Source: RGIG6353 sp964650465
GTDB lineage: Bacteria; Bacillota; Clostridia; Oscillospirales; SIG627
NCBI GenBank assembly: GCA_964650465.1
Contig: CAZYTA010000003.1
Span: 1-64,000 of the forward strand
Length of the DNA stretch: 64,000 nucleotides
Direction: 5' to 3'
Part shown: piece after piece, positions 16,728 through 25,435 of the stretch
Position numbering within the stretch: position 1 is the stretch's first letter
Layout of the letters: each line of letters starts with the position of its first letter
Position numbers and translations under genes: made by a program
The notes under the pieces: generated by a model
Databases searched by the model: none
The model's input: only the letters and a program-made list of their open reading frames with translations
Told to the model about the DNA's origin: nothing

Positions 16728-17169
16728 AAAACAGGCATAGCGCCATTGGTGCTGTGCTTGTTTTGTTTTCATACAGGGCTCGAACCTCGGGGAGGGACGT
16801 AGCGTTAAAAAAACAGTCCGGTGGACTGTTTTTNNNNNNNNNNNNNNNNNNNNNNNNNNNNNNNNNNNNNNNNNNNNNNNNNNNNNNNNNNNNNNNNNNN
16901 NNNNNNNNNNNNNNNNNNNNNNNNNNNNNNNNNTTGCCCGAGGAGTGAGCAGACCGACGGGATGCGTCGAGTCCTGTAGGGAAGGCCACAAAACAGGCAT
17001 AGCGCCATTGGTGCTGTGCTTGTTTTGTTTTCATAGAGGACTCGAACCTCGGGGAGGGACGTAGCGTTAAAAAAACAGTCCGGTGGACTGTTTTTAGCTA
17101 CGTGTCCGAGGGCTTTGCCCGAGGAGTGAGCAGACCGACGGGATGCGTCGAGTCCTGTAGGGAAGGCCA
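16706..17169 (+). repeat. tRNA-3'-tail tandem repeat (181-bp unit), with assembly gap
   Basis: The tRNA tail TCGAGTCCTGTAGGGAAGG recurs at 16967 and 17148. The full unit between the second and third copies is 181 bp. It holds AACAGGCATAGCGCCATTGG, a CGAACCTCGGGGAGGGACG stretch, a terminator-like hairpin around CAGTCCGGTGGACTG, and a CCGAGGGC/GCCCGAGG hairpin. The first unit is interrupted by 100 Ns. Comparison with the complete unit shows that only about 19 bp are missing, plus any whole number of 181-bp units. Short ORFs through this region are artefacts. Confidence 0.85.
16834..16933. other. 100-N scaffold gap
   Basis: Exactly 100 Ns inside the tandem repeat, the usual placeholder for an unresolved repeat in assembly. 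Confidence 0.97.
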
Positions 17170-17206
17170 AAAAATAACGGACTTTCAATGAAGTCCGTTA
17201 TTTTTA
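17168..17206 (+). terminator. Terminator after the tRNA-tail repeats
   Basis: AAAAATAACGGACTT / AAGTCCGTTATTTTT with a short loop, immediately after the third tRNA-tail copy. Strong intrinsic terminator shape. Confidence 0.85.
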
Positions 17207-17207
17207 T

Positions 17208-17373
17208 CCAATCCGAAGGATTGGCATGAAATCGCCGTCAGGCGGATGGCATCACCGTAGGTGTATGGCATCACGCTTTAGCGTGTATTCCATTCGGATT
17301 GATTCCATGCATCACTTCGTGATGATTCCATACCGCAGACAAGCTGCGGATTCCATACACGCCGTTGGCGTGA
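17208..17373. repeat. Array of mini-hairpins with ATGGCAT/ATTCCAT spacers
   Basis: At least seven tiny stem-loops lie in 166 bp: CCAATCC-GAA-GGATTGG, CGCC-GTCA-GGCG, CACC-GTA-GGTG, CACGC-TTTA-GCGTG, CATCAC-TTC-GTGATG, CCGCAG-ACAAG-CTGCGG and CACGCC-GTT-GGCGTG. They are separated by ATGGCAT on the left half and ATTCCAT on the right half. The stems differ while the spacers are kept, so this is not a simple tandem repeat or a CRISPR. It ends just before the stop of the broken polyvalent-protein gene. Confidence 0.8.
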
Positions 17374-17377
17374 TTTG

Positions 17378-19345
17378 CTAACGGAAGGCACGCGCAAATG
17401 AACGAGATTGCGCTATGTTGTCGGGAGAAAGGGATTTTTTACTATTGACAGTTTTGACTATCGGTGCTATACTACCTTTAGGAGTATTCAATGAGACATC
17501 GTAAGACTCGCGATTTTCATCATCGTATCTTACACCGTCCAAGGACATTCCTGAAGATGCATCTGATGAGGTACCGTGTGATGAGTCAAAATTGACAGGT
17601 TGCACATCACCCAAGGTTGCATCCTTTTTTATTCCCCAATTATATATTTGACTTTCGGGAACGTGATTTTGACCTTGGGTAACATCCCTAACGGCAATTC
17701 TTACACCTACAGTTTCATCACTTATTTGTACAGGGGTATAAAAATAATTCCACCTGTACACGTTAGGGTCTGAATCATAATCGGGTGTGGAATACAAATA
17801 ACGTGCATTTTTAAAAATCTCTTCTGTTGTATATAGCATATTTGCTTTATCTTCGGTTATCTTTTCAAGGACTTCATTTATTCCTGTGCTATAAAGTTTA
17901 GCTTCCAACACTTTACCGTGTACTTCAAATTCAAATGACTGGTTTTTTAAACCACTTAAAAATTGCCGAAGATTGTTTTTGAGCTTAGCCATCGATTCTT
18001 TTAACAGAGCTGTGCGTTCTTTCTTTTTTACTTCACGCAAATTAGGAAAAGACTCTGCTACACTTGCTCTTACTCCATCAGAAACAACAACTACATTTCC
18101 TTCTTTTACCATACGGCTATGAGTTTCGCGCATTATGTTTAGTTTTGTTTCATTATCACTATAATCAACATTTCTCCACACGTCGCTTTTGCTATTAGCA
18201 AATTCCTCCATACTCATATGTGCAGTTGTGTGGTTTTCTGCGGGCACTATATTAGGACGATAAGCTATATTGTCCCCCGTGTAGTTACCTATAGGAGCTA
18301 TAGCTTTTTCTGAAAGGGACATTTTGGTATTGACTTTTTTGTTTGGTTGTGGTATAGTATCATTGATGAACGGGGTGTCATGCGTGAAGGTCACTATACG
18401 GCCAGATCCGACTTGATACTTTCCGTTCATTTTCTTTTTATCGTATACTACTTCGTTGTTTGCTAAATACTTTGATAAATCATCAGGTTCGAACTGTGTG
18501 ACAACAATATTATAGTATCCTTCGTTATACCCGTTCATGTATTGCTGATGTTTGTAATTTTTCTTTGGATCTTTGTCGCTTGCAAAGTCAATCGAAACAA
18601 CAATCTTCTTGTTTTTTTCATTATAGAAAGATACCACCATAGCATATCTTCCATTATTTTGAAGAACAATATAAGCAGGATGCCCCATCTCTTTTGATAT
18701 AGCAACAATATCGTCAGGAGTAAGATTGTGAGGGCGTTTTCCTCCGTAAGAAGTCCCGTCATCTTCATCCATATTTTGTCTCAAATGCTCTACTTTAGCT
18801 GCTAACGGAACAGACATAACATTATATTTACCCTCGGAATGTTCGTAAACAACACTTCTAAAGAATTCAGGAGTAGAAATTCTCAAAGGAATATATGTAG
18901 AATCTTCTAAAACACCGTATAGAGTATCATAAAGTAAAGAGTAAAGGTCCTCTTCTGTCAAGTCCTCAGCATTTTTTACATCTTCGCTTTTCTTACTCTC
19001 TTTGCTTACGGAATATTTTAACCTATTATCTATTGAAGCCATGTTCAGTTCTTTATACGCCCTCTCGAACAGCATTTTTGCCTTTTCCAGCCGCTTCATT
19101 TCCTTTGAACCTGCGGTTGCAATTCTTGCGAGGTATTTTATCTCATTGAACACTTTTTCAAACAGATTGCGATTTGAGGTAAGGTGGTTTACAAAGTCCG
19201 CATCCGAGAAGATAAAGTCACCTACAAGGTCGGCTGTCAGCTCTGCCTCTACGTCGGCATTCTTGCCCTCGTAGAGCTTCTTTATTGTTTCGAGTCTGCT
19301 GTCTCCCCCCTGTGTAGTGCTATAGCTTTTTCTGAAAGGGATTTT
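17378..19345 (-). pseudogene. C-terminal remnant of a phage/ICE large polyvalent protein
   Basis: An open frame of about 655 codons without a proper start. The first Met-type codon is a GTG at 19153, but the frame continues upstream to 19345 with GDSRLETIKKLYEGKNADVE and ELTADLVGDFIF-SDADFVNHL. That pattern occurs in the C-terminal half of very large phage polyvalent proteins, after a zincin-like domain (ExxAD). Next comes a MuF-C-like region (HNLTPDDIVAISKEMGHPAY, IVVSIDF). A later beta/alpha part (EVLEKITEDKANMLYTTEEI, YFYTPVQISDETVGVRIAVR) resembles LPD3/BECR nuclease-like domains. The linker NSKKSLS or NTKMSLSEKAIAPI recurs three times, once out of frame at about 19325-19350, so a recombination between linkers probably removed the N-terminal part. 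Family names are from memory of motifs, not a search. Confidence 0.65.
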
Positions 19346-19393
19346 TTACTATTGACAGTTTGTGTAGGTTGTGATATGTTGTCCTATCAATAC

Positions 19394-19427
19394 AAAAACG
19401 TACAGGATTTTTGTCCTGTACGTTTTT
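19394..19427. terminator. Terminator of the BMP-type ABC operon
   Basis: AAAAACGTACAGGA / TCCTGTACGTTTTT, 14 bp, 6-nt loop, four bases after the permease stop codon on the minus strand. Confidence 0.9.
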
Positions 19428-19430
19428 ACG

Positions 19431-20408
19431 TTATCTTTCTTCTCTGAAATATGAAAGTCCAAGTGATGCGGGGGGATGGTTTTCCTTCTTGTTACGGATT
19501 GAAGTTATAATGAGAATGACAATGGTTGCAAGGTAAGGGAGAAGCTCATATATCTCCTTAAGCTCACGGCTGATACCCGTTGTGGTAATACCGAGCATAT
19601 AAAGAGCACCAAAAAGGATAGAGCCTACAATAGCAACCACGGGCTTCCAGAGTGCGAAAATAACAAGGGCTATAGCAAGCCAGCCTCTGTCACCGAAGCC
19701 GTTGTTAGACCAGTTACCTGTGTACTCGAACACATAGTAAAGACCTCCCAGTCCTGCAATTACGCTTCCGATACAGGTAGCCATATATTTATACTTAGTA
19801 ACATTTACGCCTGTAGCATCTGCTGTTGCGGGGTTTTCGCCTACGGCTCTGAGATGAAGTCCCACCCTTGTGTATTTGAGCACATATCCTGCAATAATTG
19901 CAATTATTATACCTACATATGTCAAAAATCCGTATGACAGGAACCAATCTCCAAAGAAGCCAAGCTTGTCGGCAAACGGAGGAGTCATCTTAAAATACTT
20001 GCTAATGTTACCCAATGAAATATTGGCTGTCTGAGAACCGATAATCTTGGTAAGAGAGCCGCCGAAAAAGTTGCCTATACCTACACCGAAGGTAGTGAGA
20101 GCGAGACCTGTGACATTCTGGTTTGCTCTGAGAGTGATAACCAGGAAAGAATATATCAATCCCATAATAAGAGAGCCCAAAATTGCAGAAATGAGTGTAA
20201 TAGCTATAGCAACGGCAGGAACAATAGCCGCTGAACCGACTGTGTGTTCATAAAGGGTAGCACCTATAACACCGCTGATAGCACCAACATACATTATACC
20301 CGGGATACCAAGGTTAAGATTACCTGATTTTTCGGTAAGTATTTCGCCCGTAGCACCGAAAAGAAGGGGCATTGCCTGACGTATAGCGCCTTGAATAAAT
20401 ACAGACAT
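19431..20408 (-). CDS. ABC transporter permease (BMP/nucleoside type, NupQ-like)
   Basis: A 325-residue permease of the BPD_transp_2 (RbsC-like) family with 8-10 membrane helices. The N terminus MSVFIQGAIRQAMPLLFGATGEILTEKSGNLNLGIPGIM carries the family motif (split here: GEILTEKSGNLN, LGIPGIMY). The loop AVGENPATADATGVNV is the ATPase-contacting EAA-like region. It is the last gene of a minus-strand operon and begins directly after the other permease. With its partner it forms the heterodimeric channel of a purine nucleoside or similar importer. Confidence 0.9.
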   Translation of the reverse strand: MSVFIQGAIRQAMPLLFGATGEILTEKSGNLNLGIPGIMYVGAISGVIGATLYEHTVGSAAIVPAVAIAITLISAILGSLIMGLIYSFLVITLRANQNVTGLALTTFGVGIGNFFGGSLTKIIGSQTANISLGNISKYFKMTPPFADKLGFFGDWFLSYGFLTYVGIIIAIIAGYVLKYTRVGLHLRAVGENPATADATGVNVTKYKYMATCIGSVIAGLGGLYYVFEYTGNWSNNGFGDRGWLAIALVIFALWKPVVAIVGSILFGALYMLGITTTGISRELKEIYELLPYLATIVILIITSIRNKKENHPPASLGLSYFREER

Positions 20409-21518
20409 TTATCTTACCTCCTTTGAATGCTTGCGTGTTTTAAGCTGATAATTTATAAAGAATTCGCTTCCTATTATAAAGAAAATTACTATACCTGTAA
20501 GTATCTCCGAAAAGTCATCATTGAGACGGAAGGTTTGAGTTATTTCTTTTGAGCCAAACTCAAAGAACACCAACAGAAGAGATGTGATAATCATATAAAC
20601 AGGGTTGAACTTTGCAAGCCATGAAACCATAATGGCTGTAAAACCTCTGCCGTCGGCTGTTTCGGGGGAAACAGTACCGTCCTTTCCGCTGACAAGAAGG
20701 AAGCCTGCAAGACCGCAGATAGCACCCGATATGAGCATTGTACGGATAACAACCTTTTTTACGTTGATACCGATATAATTTGCGGTATTTTCGCTTTCAC
20801 CGACTACCGATATTTCATAGCCCTGCTTGGTATAATTGAGATATATATACATTACAAGCGTAAGCACTGCGACTGTAAGAATAATGATAAGATGCTCGTT
20901 GTATACTCTGGGAAGTCTGCCTATCTTATATGGAGATACTATCTGGGAGCCAAAGGTGTTTTCCCACTGGAAGCCGATAATTGAAAGCGTGATAAGTCCT
21001 TTTGCAACATAGTTCATCATCAGAGTGAACAGAGTTTCGTTAGTCTTGAAAAACGCAAAGAAAACAGCGGGAATAAGTCCCCATATTGCACCTACAACAA
21101 GAGCGGCAACAAGAGATATGAGAAGGAGAACAATCTCCGACACCATGCCGGACATAAAACGTACAACAGCAAATGTGGCAAGACAGCCCATGAGAACCTG
21201 TCCTTCTGCACCGCAGTTCCAGAAGCGCATCTTGAATGCAGGAGTTACAGCAAGCGCAACGCAGAGAAGTAACGCTACATCACGGAACAAACGCCATATA
21301 ATTCTGTCAGTGCCGAAAGCACCCTTGAACATTGCAGCCCATACCATAACGGGGTTTTGCTTTGTAAGCAGAATTGTCACAACAGAACAGACAACAACTG
21401 CCGCAAGAATTGCAATTGCACGAATTATCCAAGCTTTCCACCACGGAAGTGCATTTCTCTTTACGATATGGAAAAGAGGCTCGTGCTTTTTAACTGTTTT
21501 TACATCATTCATTTTCAC
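20409..21518 (-). CDS. ABC transporter permease (BMP/nucleoside type, NupP-like)
   Basis: A 369-residue second permease of the same family with a longer cytoplasmic N terminus before the first helix (WIIRAIAILAAVVVCSVVTI). Family motifs are FWNCGAEGQVLMGC, the loop VVGESENTANYIGINV and the GFTAIMVSWLAKFNP region. It overlaps the ATPase gene by 14 bp at its start, and its stop abuts the start of the NupQ-like gene. Substrate most likely nucleosides; autoinducer or sugar importers share the fold, so the lipoprotein partner is the stronger guide. Confidence 0.9.
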   Translation of the reverse strand: MKMNDVKTVKKHEPLFHIVKRNALPWWKAWIIRAIAILAAVVVCSVVTILLTKQNPVMVWAAMFKGAFGTDRIIWRLFRDVALLLCVALAVTPAFKMRFWNCGAEGQVLMGCLATFAVVRFMSGMVSEIVLLLISLVAALVVGAIWGLIPAVFFAFFKTNETLFTLMMNYVAKGLITLSIIGFQWENTFGSQIVSPYKIGRLPRVYNEHLIIILTVAVLTLVMYIYLNYTKQGYEISVVGESENTANYIGINVKKVVIRTMLISGAICGLAGFLLVSGKDGTVSPETADGRGFTAIMVSWLAKFNPVYMIITSLLLVFFEFGSKEITQTFRLNDDFSEILTGIVIFFIIGSEFFINYQLKTRKHSKEVR

Positions 21519-23040
21519 TTACCCCCTTATTCTTGGTCATGAGAAGTCCTATTTCTTCCTTAGTTACGTTTCTTGCATCTACAACGCCTGTGATTTTACC
21601 GGAAGCAATAACAATAATTCTGTCGCAAAGGTCAAGAAGCACATCAAGGTCCTCACCTACAAATATTACTGCTACTCCGCTTTCCTTCTGTTCGTTGAGA
21701 AGATTATATATTACATATGATGAATTGATATCAAGTCCTCTTACAGGATACGCCGCCATAAGTACCTTGGGATGTGAAGCAATTTCACGTCCTACGAGCA
21801 CCTTCTGAACATTACCGCCCGAAAGCTTACGCACAGGGGTTTTTACATCGGGAGTGGCAACCTCAAGGTCATGAACTATTTCTTCGGCAAGCCTCTTGGG
21901 CTTTGCTCTGTTAAGAAATATGGAGTTGCCCTTCTTGTAGCTTCTGAGCATCATATTGTCGATAATATCCATATTGCCTACAAGTCCCATTCCCAATCTG
22001 TCCTCGGGAACAAAGGAAAGCCTTACGCCAAGCTCTCTTATCTGCTCGGGAGTACGCTTTCGGAGATTGAAGGTCTCTCCCTGCGGGGAATAGTATTTGA
22101 TTTCTCCGTCGGTCAGAGGCTGAAGTCCCGCAATTGCTTCAAGAAGCTCTTTTTGTCCGCTTCCCGCAATGCCCGCAATACCGAGGATTTCTCCTGCTTT
22201 TGCCGTAAAGGAAATATTATCAAGAACCTTTACGCCTTCTGAATTTTCAGAGGATATATTTGAAACGATCAAGCGATCGGATGTGTCGTGAGGGGCAGTT
22301 CGGTTGATGTTGAGAGATATTTTTTTACCAACCATAAGCTCTGTGAGCTGAGATACCGAGGTTTCGGCAGTTTCCACCGTAGCGATGTGTTCGCCTTTTC
22401 TGAGAACCGCAACTCTGTCGGAAAGAGAAAGAACCTCGTTCATTTTATGTGTAATAATGATTATAGACTTGCCGTCGTCACGCATACGGCGGAGTACGGC
22501 AAACAGCTTGTCTATCTCCTGAGGAGTAAGTACCGCTGTGGGCTCATCGAGGATAAGAATATCGGCTCCTCTGTAGAGCACCTTAATGATTTCAACTGTC
22601 TGTTTTTCGGAAACCGACATTTCATATATTTTTTTATCGGGCGTAATGTCAAATCCGTATTTTTCAGTTATTTCAAGCACCTGACGGCGTGCTTCGGAAA
22701 GCTTATATCTCTTGCCGTCATCGATACCGAGAACAATGTTTTCGGTAGCGGAAAATACATCAACCAGCTTGAAATGCTGATGAATCATACCGATATTGTA
22801 TCTGAAGGCATCCTTGGGAGAAGCAATCAAAGCCTCTTTACCGTTGACAAAAATCTGTCCTTCATCGGGGTAATATATTCCCGAAATCATATTCATAAGC
22901 GTTGTTTTTCCGCTTCCGTTTTCTCCGAGAATAGCCATTATCTCTCCGCGCTTGACACTGAGATTTACATTATTGTTTGCCAGTGTTGTTCCGAAGCGCT
23001 TTGATATGTTTTTCAATTCGATAGCGTATGTATTATCCAC
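21505..23040 (-). CDS. ABC transporter ATP-binding protein, two NBDs (NupO-like)
   Basis: A 511-residue tandem ATPase of the sugar/nucleoside importer type. NBD1 has GENGSGKTTLM, MSVSEKQTVEI and ILILDEPTAVL. NBD2 has AGIAGSGQKEL (degenerate Walker A) and LSGGNVQKVLVGREI, followed by MAAYPVRGLD where the Walker B Asp-Glu is replaced, typical of this class. GTG at 23038-23040 with GGAGG at 23048-23052 is taken as start. A longer frame to 23094 would add residues encoded by dispersed repeat copy C and has no ribosome site. A terminator-like hairpin of that repeat sits 15 bp before the start, so this and the permease genes may be expressed less than the lipoprotein gene. Confidence 0.92.
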   Translation of the reverse strand: MDNTYAIELKNISKRFGTTLANNNVNLSVKRGEIMAILGENGSGKTTLMNMISGIYYPDEGQIFVNGKEALIASPKDAFRYNIGMIHQHFKLVDVFSATENIVLGIDDGKRYKLSEARRQVLEITEKYGFDITPDKKIYEMSVSEKQTVEIIKVLYRGADILILDEPTAVLTPQEIDKLFAVLRRMRDDGKSIIIITHKMNEVLSLSDRVAVLRKGEHIATVETAETSVSQLTELMVGKKISLNINRTAPHDTSDRLIVSNISSENSEGVKVLDNISFTAKAGEILGIAGIAGSGQKELLEAIAGLQPLTDGEIKYYSPQGETFNLRKRTPEQIRELGVRLSFVPEDRLGMGLVGNMDIIDNMMLRSYKKGNSIFLNRAKPKRLAEEIVHDLEVATPDVKTPVRKLSGGNVQKVLVGREIASHPKVLMAAYPVRGLDINSSYVIYNLLNEQKESGVAVIFVGEDLDVLLDLCDRIIVIASGKITGVVDARNVTKEEIGLLMTKNKGVSENE

Positions 23041-23054
23041 AAAAATACCTCCGT

Positions 23055-23154
23055 AAAAAGCGGCGAGCCGCCGCTGACAATTCTCGCCTATCATATCCTA
23101 ATTATGCCCGCAAACAAGGTAAAACGGCAAGATTGCTTTCGAGAAATTTTCTAT
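23055..23154. repeat. Dispersed 100-bp repeat, copy C (full length)
   Basis: Same order and length as copy B: AAAAAGCGGCGAG, hairpin GCGGCG-AGC-CGCCGC, GACAATTCTCGCCTATC, then GTAAAACGGCAAGATTG and AAATTTTCTAT. On the minus strand the hairpin followed by TTTTT faces the downstream ATPase gene. Confidence 0.87.
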
Positions 23155-23208
23155 TATAAAAAAATTGGAAAAGAGGCGGGCTTTTGCCCGCCCCCAAAAC
23201 GTAGTGAA

Positions 23209-24408
23209 TTAGTTGAGAAGAGTGATACCGTCGATGTCAAGGTCGAAGTAAGGAGCTGAACGCTTCTCGGACTCATGATAGTAGCCATCGCTTACTACCT
23301 TGGTTTCCTTCTGCCATGTGTCATCTGTGTCAACGTCTGCAAGAGTCTCTTCGTCAAGAGCTACGCCGCCTACAGTAAATGTGTCGGTTGCGAATACCTT
23401 GAGAGTGCCTTCCTCGAACTGAGCCTTAGCAGCATCGATTGCTTCCTGTGTGCCTGCTGCTGCAACTGCTGTGTTGAGGTCTGTAAGCTTAACAGAACCT
23501 TCCTTGATACCGCCGCACCAGTCGGTGGGTATCTCGGTGCCGTTCTGAACTGCAGTAATCATAAGCTCGAAGTAAGGAGCCCAGTCAATTCTTGAAGAAA
23601 TGATATAAGTGTTGGGGCAAGCAGCCTGAGTTGTACCGTTGTATGATACGTTGGGAATGCCTGCTTCTTCACAAGCGGAAGGAGCGCCCATTGAGTCAGC
23701 GTGCTGGCTTACAAGCTTAGCACCGCGGCTGATAAGAACGTTTGCAGCTTCTCTTTCAAGAGCTTCATCGTACCATGAGCCTGTGAACTGTACTTCCATT
23801 GTTGCTGTGGGGCAAACTGATCTTGCGCCAAGGAAGAATGAAGTGTAACCGGACTTAACCTCTGCATAGGGATGTGCGCCAACGTAACCGATCTGAGCTT
23901 CTTCAGCTGTGAATTTGCCTTCTGCAATCATTTCGTTGAGCTTCATACCTGCTGCGATACCTGCAAGGTATCTGCCTTCGTAAATGGAAGCGAAAGCGTT
24001 GTGGAAGTTAGCAAGACCTGCTGTGTGAGCCATTGTACCTGTAGCGTGGCAGAACTGAACATCGGGGTTCTCTCTTGCCGCGTCAAGAAGGAAGGGCTCA
24101 TGTCCGAAGCTGTCTGCGAAAATAACGTCGCATCCCTTGTCAACAAGGTCGATAGCGGCATCATAGCACTCAGAACCTTCGGGAATACCTGTAACCATGA
24201 TTACCTGGTCATTGGTAAGGCCGAGCTTTTCCTGAACTGCCTTTGCAGCGTCCATGAAGTTTTTGTCATAAGTTGAGTTTTCATCGTGGAGGAAAATAAA
24301 TCCTACCTTGATGTCGTCTGTAGCTTCATCACTGCTGCATGAAACAAATGTCATACACAAAGAAAGTGAAAGAGCTACTACCATAAGGATTGCTAAGAAC
24401 TTTTTCAT
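23209..24408 (-). CDS. BMP-family lipoprotein, ABC transporter substrate-binding protein
   Basis: A 399-residue periplasmic-type binding protein anchored as a lipoprotein. The signal peptide MKKFLAILMVVALSLSLCM ends in the lipobox FVSC. The mature part has KVGFIFLHDENSTYDKNFMD, VIFADSFGHEPFLLDAA, the family-typical HATGTMAHTAGLANFHNAF and YEGRYLAGIAAG, and IGYVGAHPYAEVKSGYTSF. This is the PnrA/BmpA/Med family, best known for purine nucleoside capture. The start at 24408 follows GGAGAAAAG; the longer upstream frame runs through the promoter. First gene of the importer operon. Ligand not proven. Confidence 0.92.
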   Translation of the reverse strand: MKKFLAILMVVALSLSLCMTFVSCSSDEATDDIKVGFIFLHDENSTYDKNFMDAAKAVQEKLGLTNDQVIMVTGIPEGSECYDAAIDLVDKGCDVIFADSFGHEPFLLDAARENPDVQFCHATGTMAHTAGLANFHNAFASIYEGRYLAGIAAGMKLNEMIAEGKFTAEEAQIGYVGAHPYAEVKSGYTSFFLGARSVCPTATMEVQFTGSWYDEALEREAANVLISRGAKLVSQHADSMGAPSACEEAGIPNVSYNGTTQAACPNTYIISSRIDWAPYFELMITAVQNGTEIPTDWCGGIKEGSVKLTDLNTAVAAAGTQEAIDAAKAQFEEGTLKVFATDTFTVGGVALDEETLADVDTDDTWQKETKVVSDGYYHESEKRSAPYFDLDIDGITLLN

Positions 24409-24472
24409 TTTTCTTTTCTCCTTGCCTTTTTGGCTAAATTTTATTGTAAAATTTCTTTTACATACACGTACT

Positions 24473-24501
24473 ATTTTAACGAATTCGACATAAATTGTCA
24501 A
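24473..24501 (-). promoter_or_regulatory. Promoter of the BMP ABC operon
   Basis: Minus strand TTGACA (24496-24501), 17-bp spacer, TAAAAT (24473-24478). Confidence 0.78.
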
Positions 24502-24585
24502 TAGGATTTTTGATATTCGTTGAATTAATTTCATTTTTATCAAAATGATTGACAAACCTATTTTTAAGGATTATAATTCTATTAC

Positions 24586-24685
24586 ATGGAAAATCGCATT
24601 AAATCAACCTCGCCGTTTTCCTCTTTTGGGCATATCCATGGGTTACAATAGGCGAGAATTGCCGCCGGCGGCTCGCCGCTTTTTT
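24586..24685. repeat. Dispersed 100-bp repeat, copy D (full length, inverted)
   Basis: Reverse orientation: begins ATGGAAAATCGCATTAAATC, then AACCTCGCCGTTTTCC, ATAGGCGAGAATTGCC, and ends in the hairpin GGCGG-CT-CGCC followed by TTTTTT. On the + strand this is a terminator-like end. It lies between the divergent BMP operon and the phosphatase gene. Confidence 0.87.
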
Positions 24686-24726
24686 ACAAACAGGTGATTT
24701 GTCCATAATTATCGTCGAATTGTTTA

Positions 24727-24755
24727 TTGAACTTTCCGACGTTTTGGTTTAATAT
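24727..24755 (+). promoter_or_regulatory. Promoter of phosphatase/TIM-barrel operon
   Basis: TTGAAC (24727-24732), 17-bp spacer, TAATAT (24750-24755), ending 21 bp before the phosphatase start. Confidence 0.65.
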
Positions 24756-24776
24756 AGAATCAACGGAGCTAATGTA

Positions 24777-25415
24777 ATGAACACAAGAATTTTACTGCTC
24801 AGACACGGTCAGAGTGTTGCAAATGTAGAAAAATTTTTTGCGGGACAGACCAATATTCCCCTGACCCCGCTCGGAGTCAGACAGGCAGAGCTTGCCGCAG
24901 AGTCCTTGAAGGACCTGCACATTGACAGGATATTTTCCAGCTCACTTGACAGAGCATATGACACCGCATTGCCCTTTGCAAAAATGAGGGGACTTGAGGT
25001 AGTGCGTATAAGTGACTTTATAGAGTGGGGAGCGGGCGACTGGGAAGGCATGCGCTTTAACACTCTGAAGGAAAGCTATCCCGAGGAATATTATTACTGG
25101 CGCAACGATATCGCAAATCTCACAATGCCAAACGGTGAAAGCGCCGTTCAGGTACGCCTTCGCATGGGAAAAGCTCTTGACAGACTGGCAGAGGAATGCT
25201 CGGGGCTGACCGTTTTGGTTGCCTGTCACGGAGGTGTAATAAAAACAGTTCCCTCTTATTTTGCACAGTGTGATGACAAAATATTTAACCGTACTTCTGT
25301 TCCGACAAATTGTTCAATAACCGAAATAGTATACGAAAACGGAGTCGGCAGAGTAGAAAGATATTCCGACGATACTCACTTAGGTGAGATGAAGAGCGAT
25401 GCATTTATTATTTGA
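24777..25415 (+). CDS. Histidine phosphatase family protein (phosphoglycerate mutase-like)
   Basis: A 212-residue branch-1 histidine phosphatase. LLRHGQSVAN carries the phospho-accepting His, ELAAESLKDLHIDRIFSSSLDRAYDTA the Arg and structural part, DFIEWGAGDWEG the acid region and VLVACHGGVIKT the second His. Such enzymes remove phosphate from sugar phosphates, cobalamin or phosphoglycerate intermediates. It leads an operon with four paralogous sugar isomerase-like genes (20 bp to the first), which suggests a sugar phosphate or phosphorylated conjugate as substrate. GGAG precedes the ATG by about 9 bases. Confidence 0.87.
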   Translation: MNTRILLLRHGQSVANVEKFFAGQTNIPLTPLGVRQAELAAESLKDLHIDRIFSSSLDRAYDTALPFAKMRGLEVVRISDFIEWGAGDWEGMRFNTLKESYPEEYYYWRNDIANLTMPNGESAVQVRLRMGKALDRLAEECSGLTVLVACHGGVIKTVPSYFAQCDDKIFNRTSVPTNCSITEIVYENGVGRVERYSDDTHLGEMKSDAFII

Positions 25416-25435
25416 ATATAAAAGGAGACAAAAAA

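Noticed and set aside
16662..17188. Three overlapping minus-strand frames of 112-127 codons through the tRNA and its tail repeats
   Set aside because: They read across the tRNA and the N gap, repeat themselves with each 181-bp unit and have no ribosome sites; such products are common mis-annotations.
16706..17373. CRISPR array behind the tRNA
   Set aside because: The 181-bp period is far too long and the mini-hairpin array has variable stems with constant linkers; no cas genes are present.
22288..23004. 238-codon + strand frame antisense to the ABC ATPase
   Set aside because: Lies wholly inside a well-conserved ATPase gene in another frame; no family-like motif.
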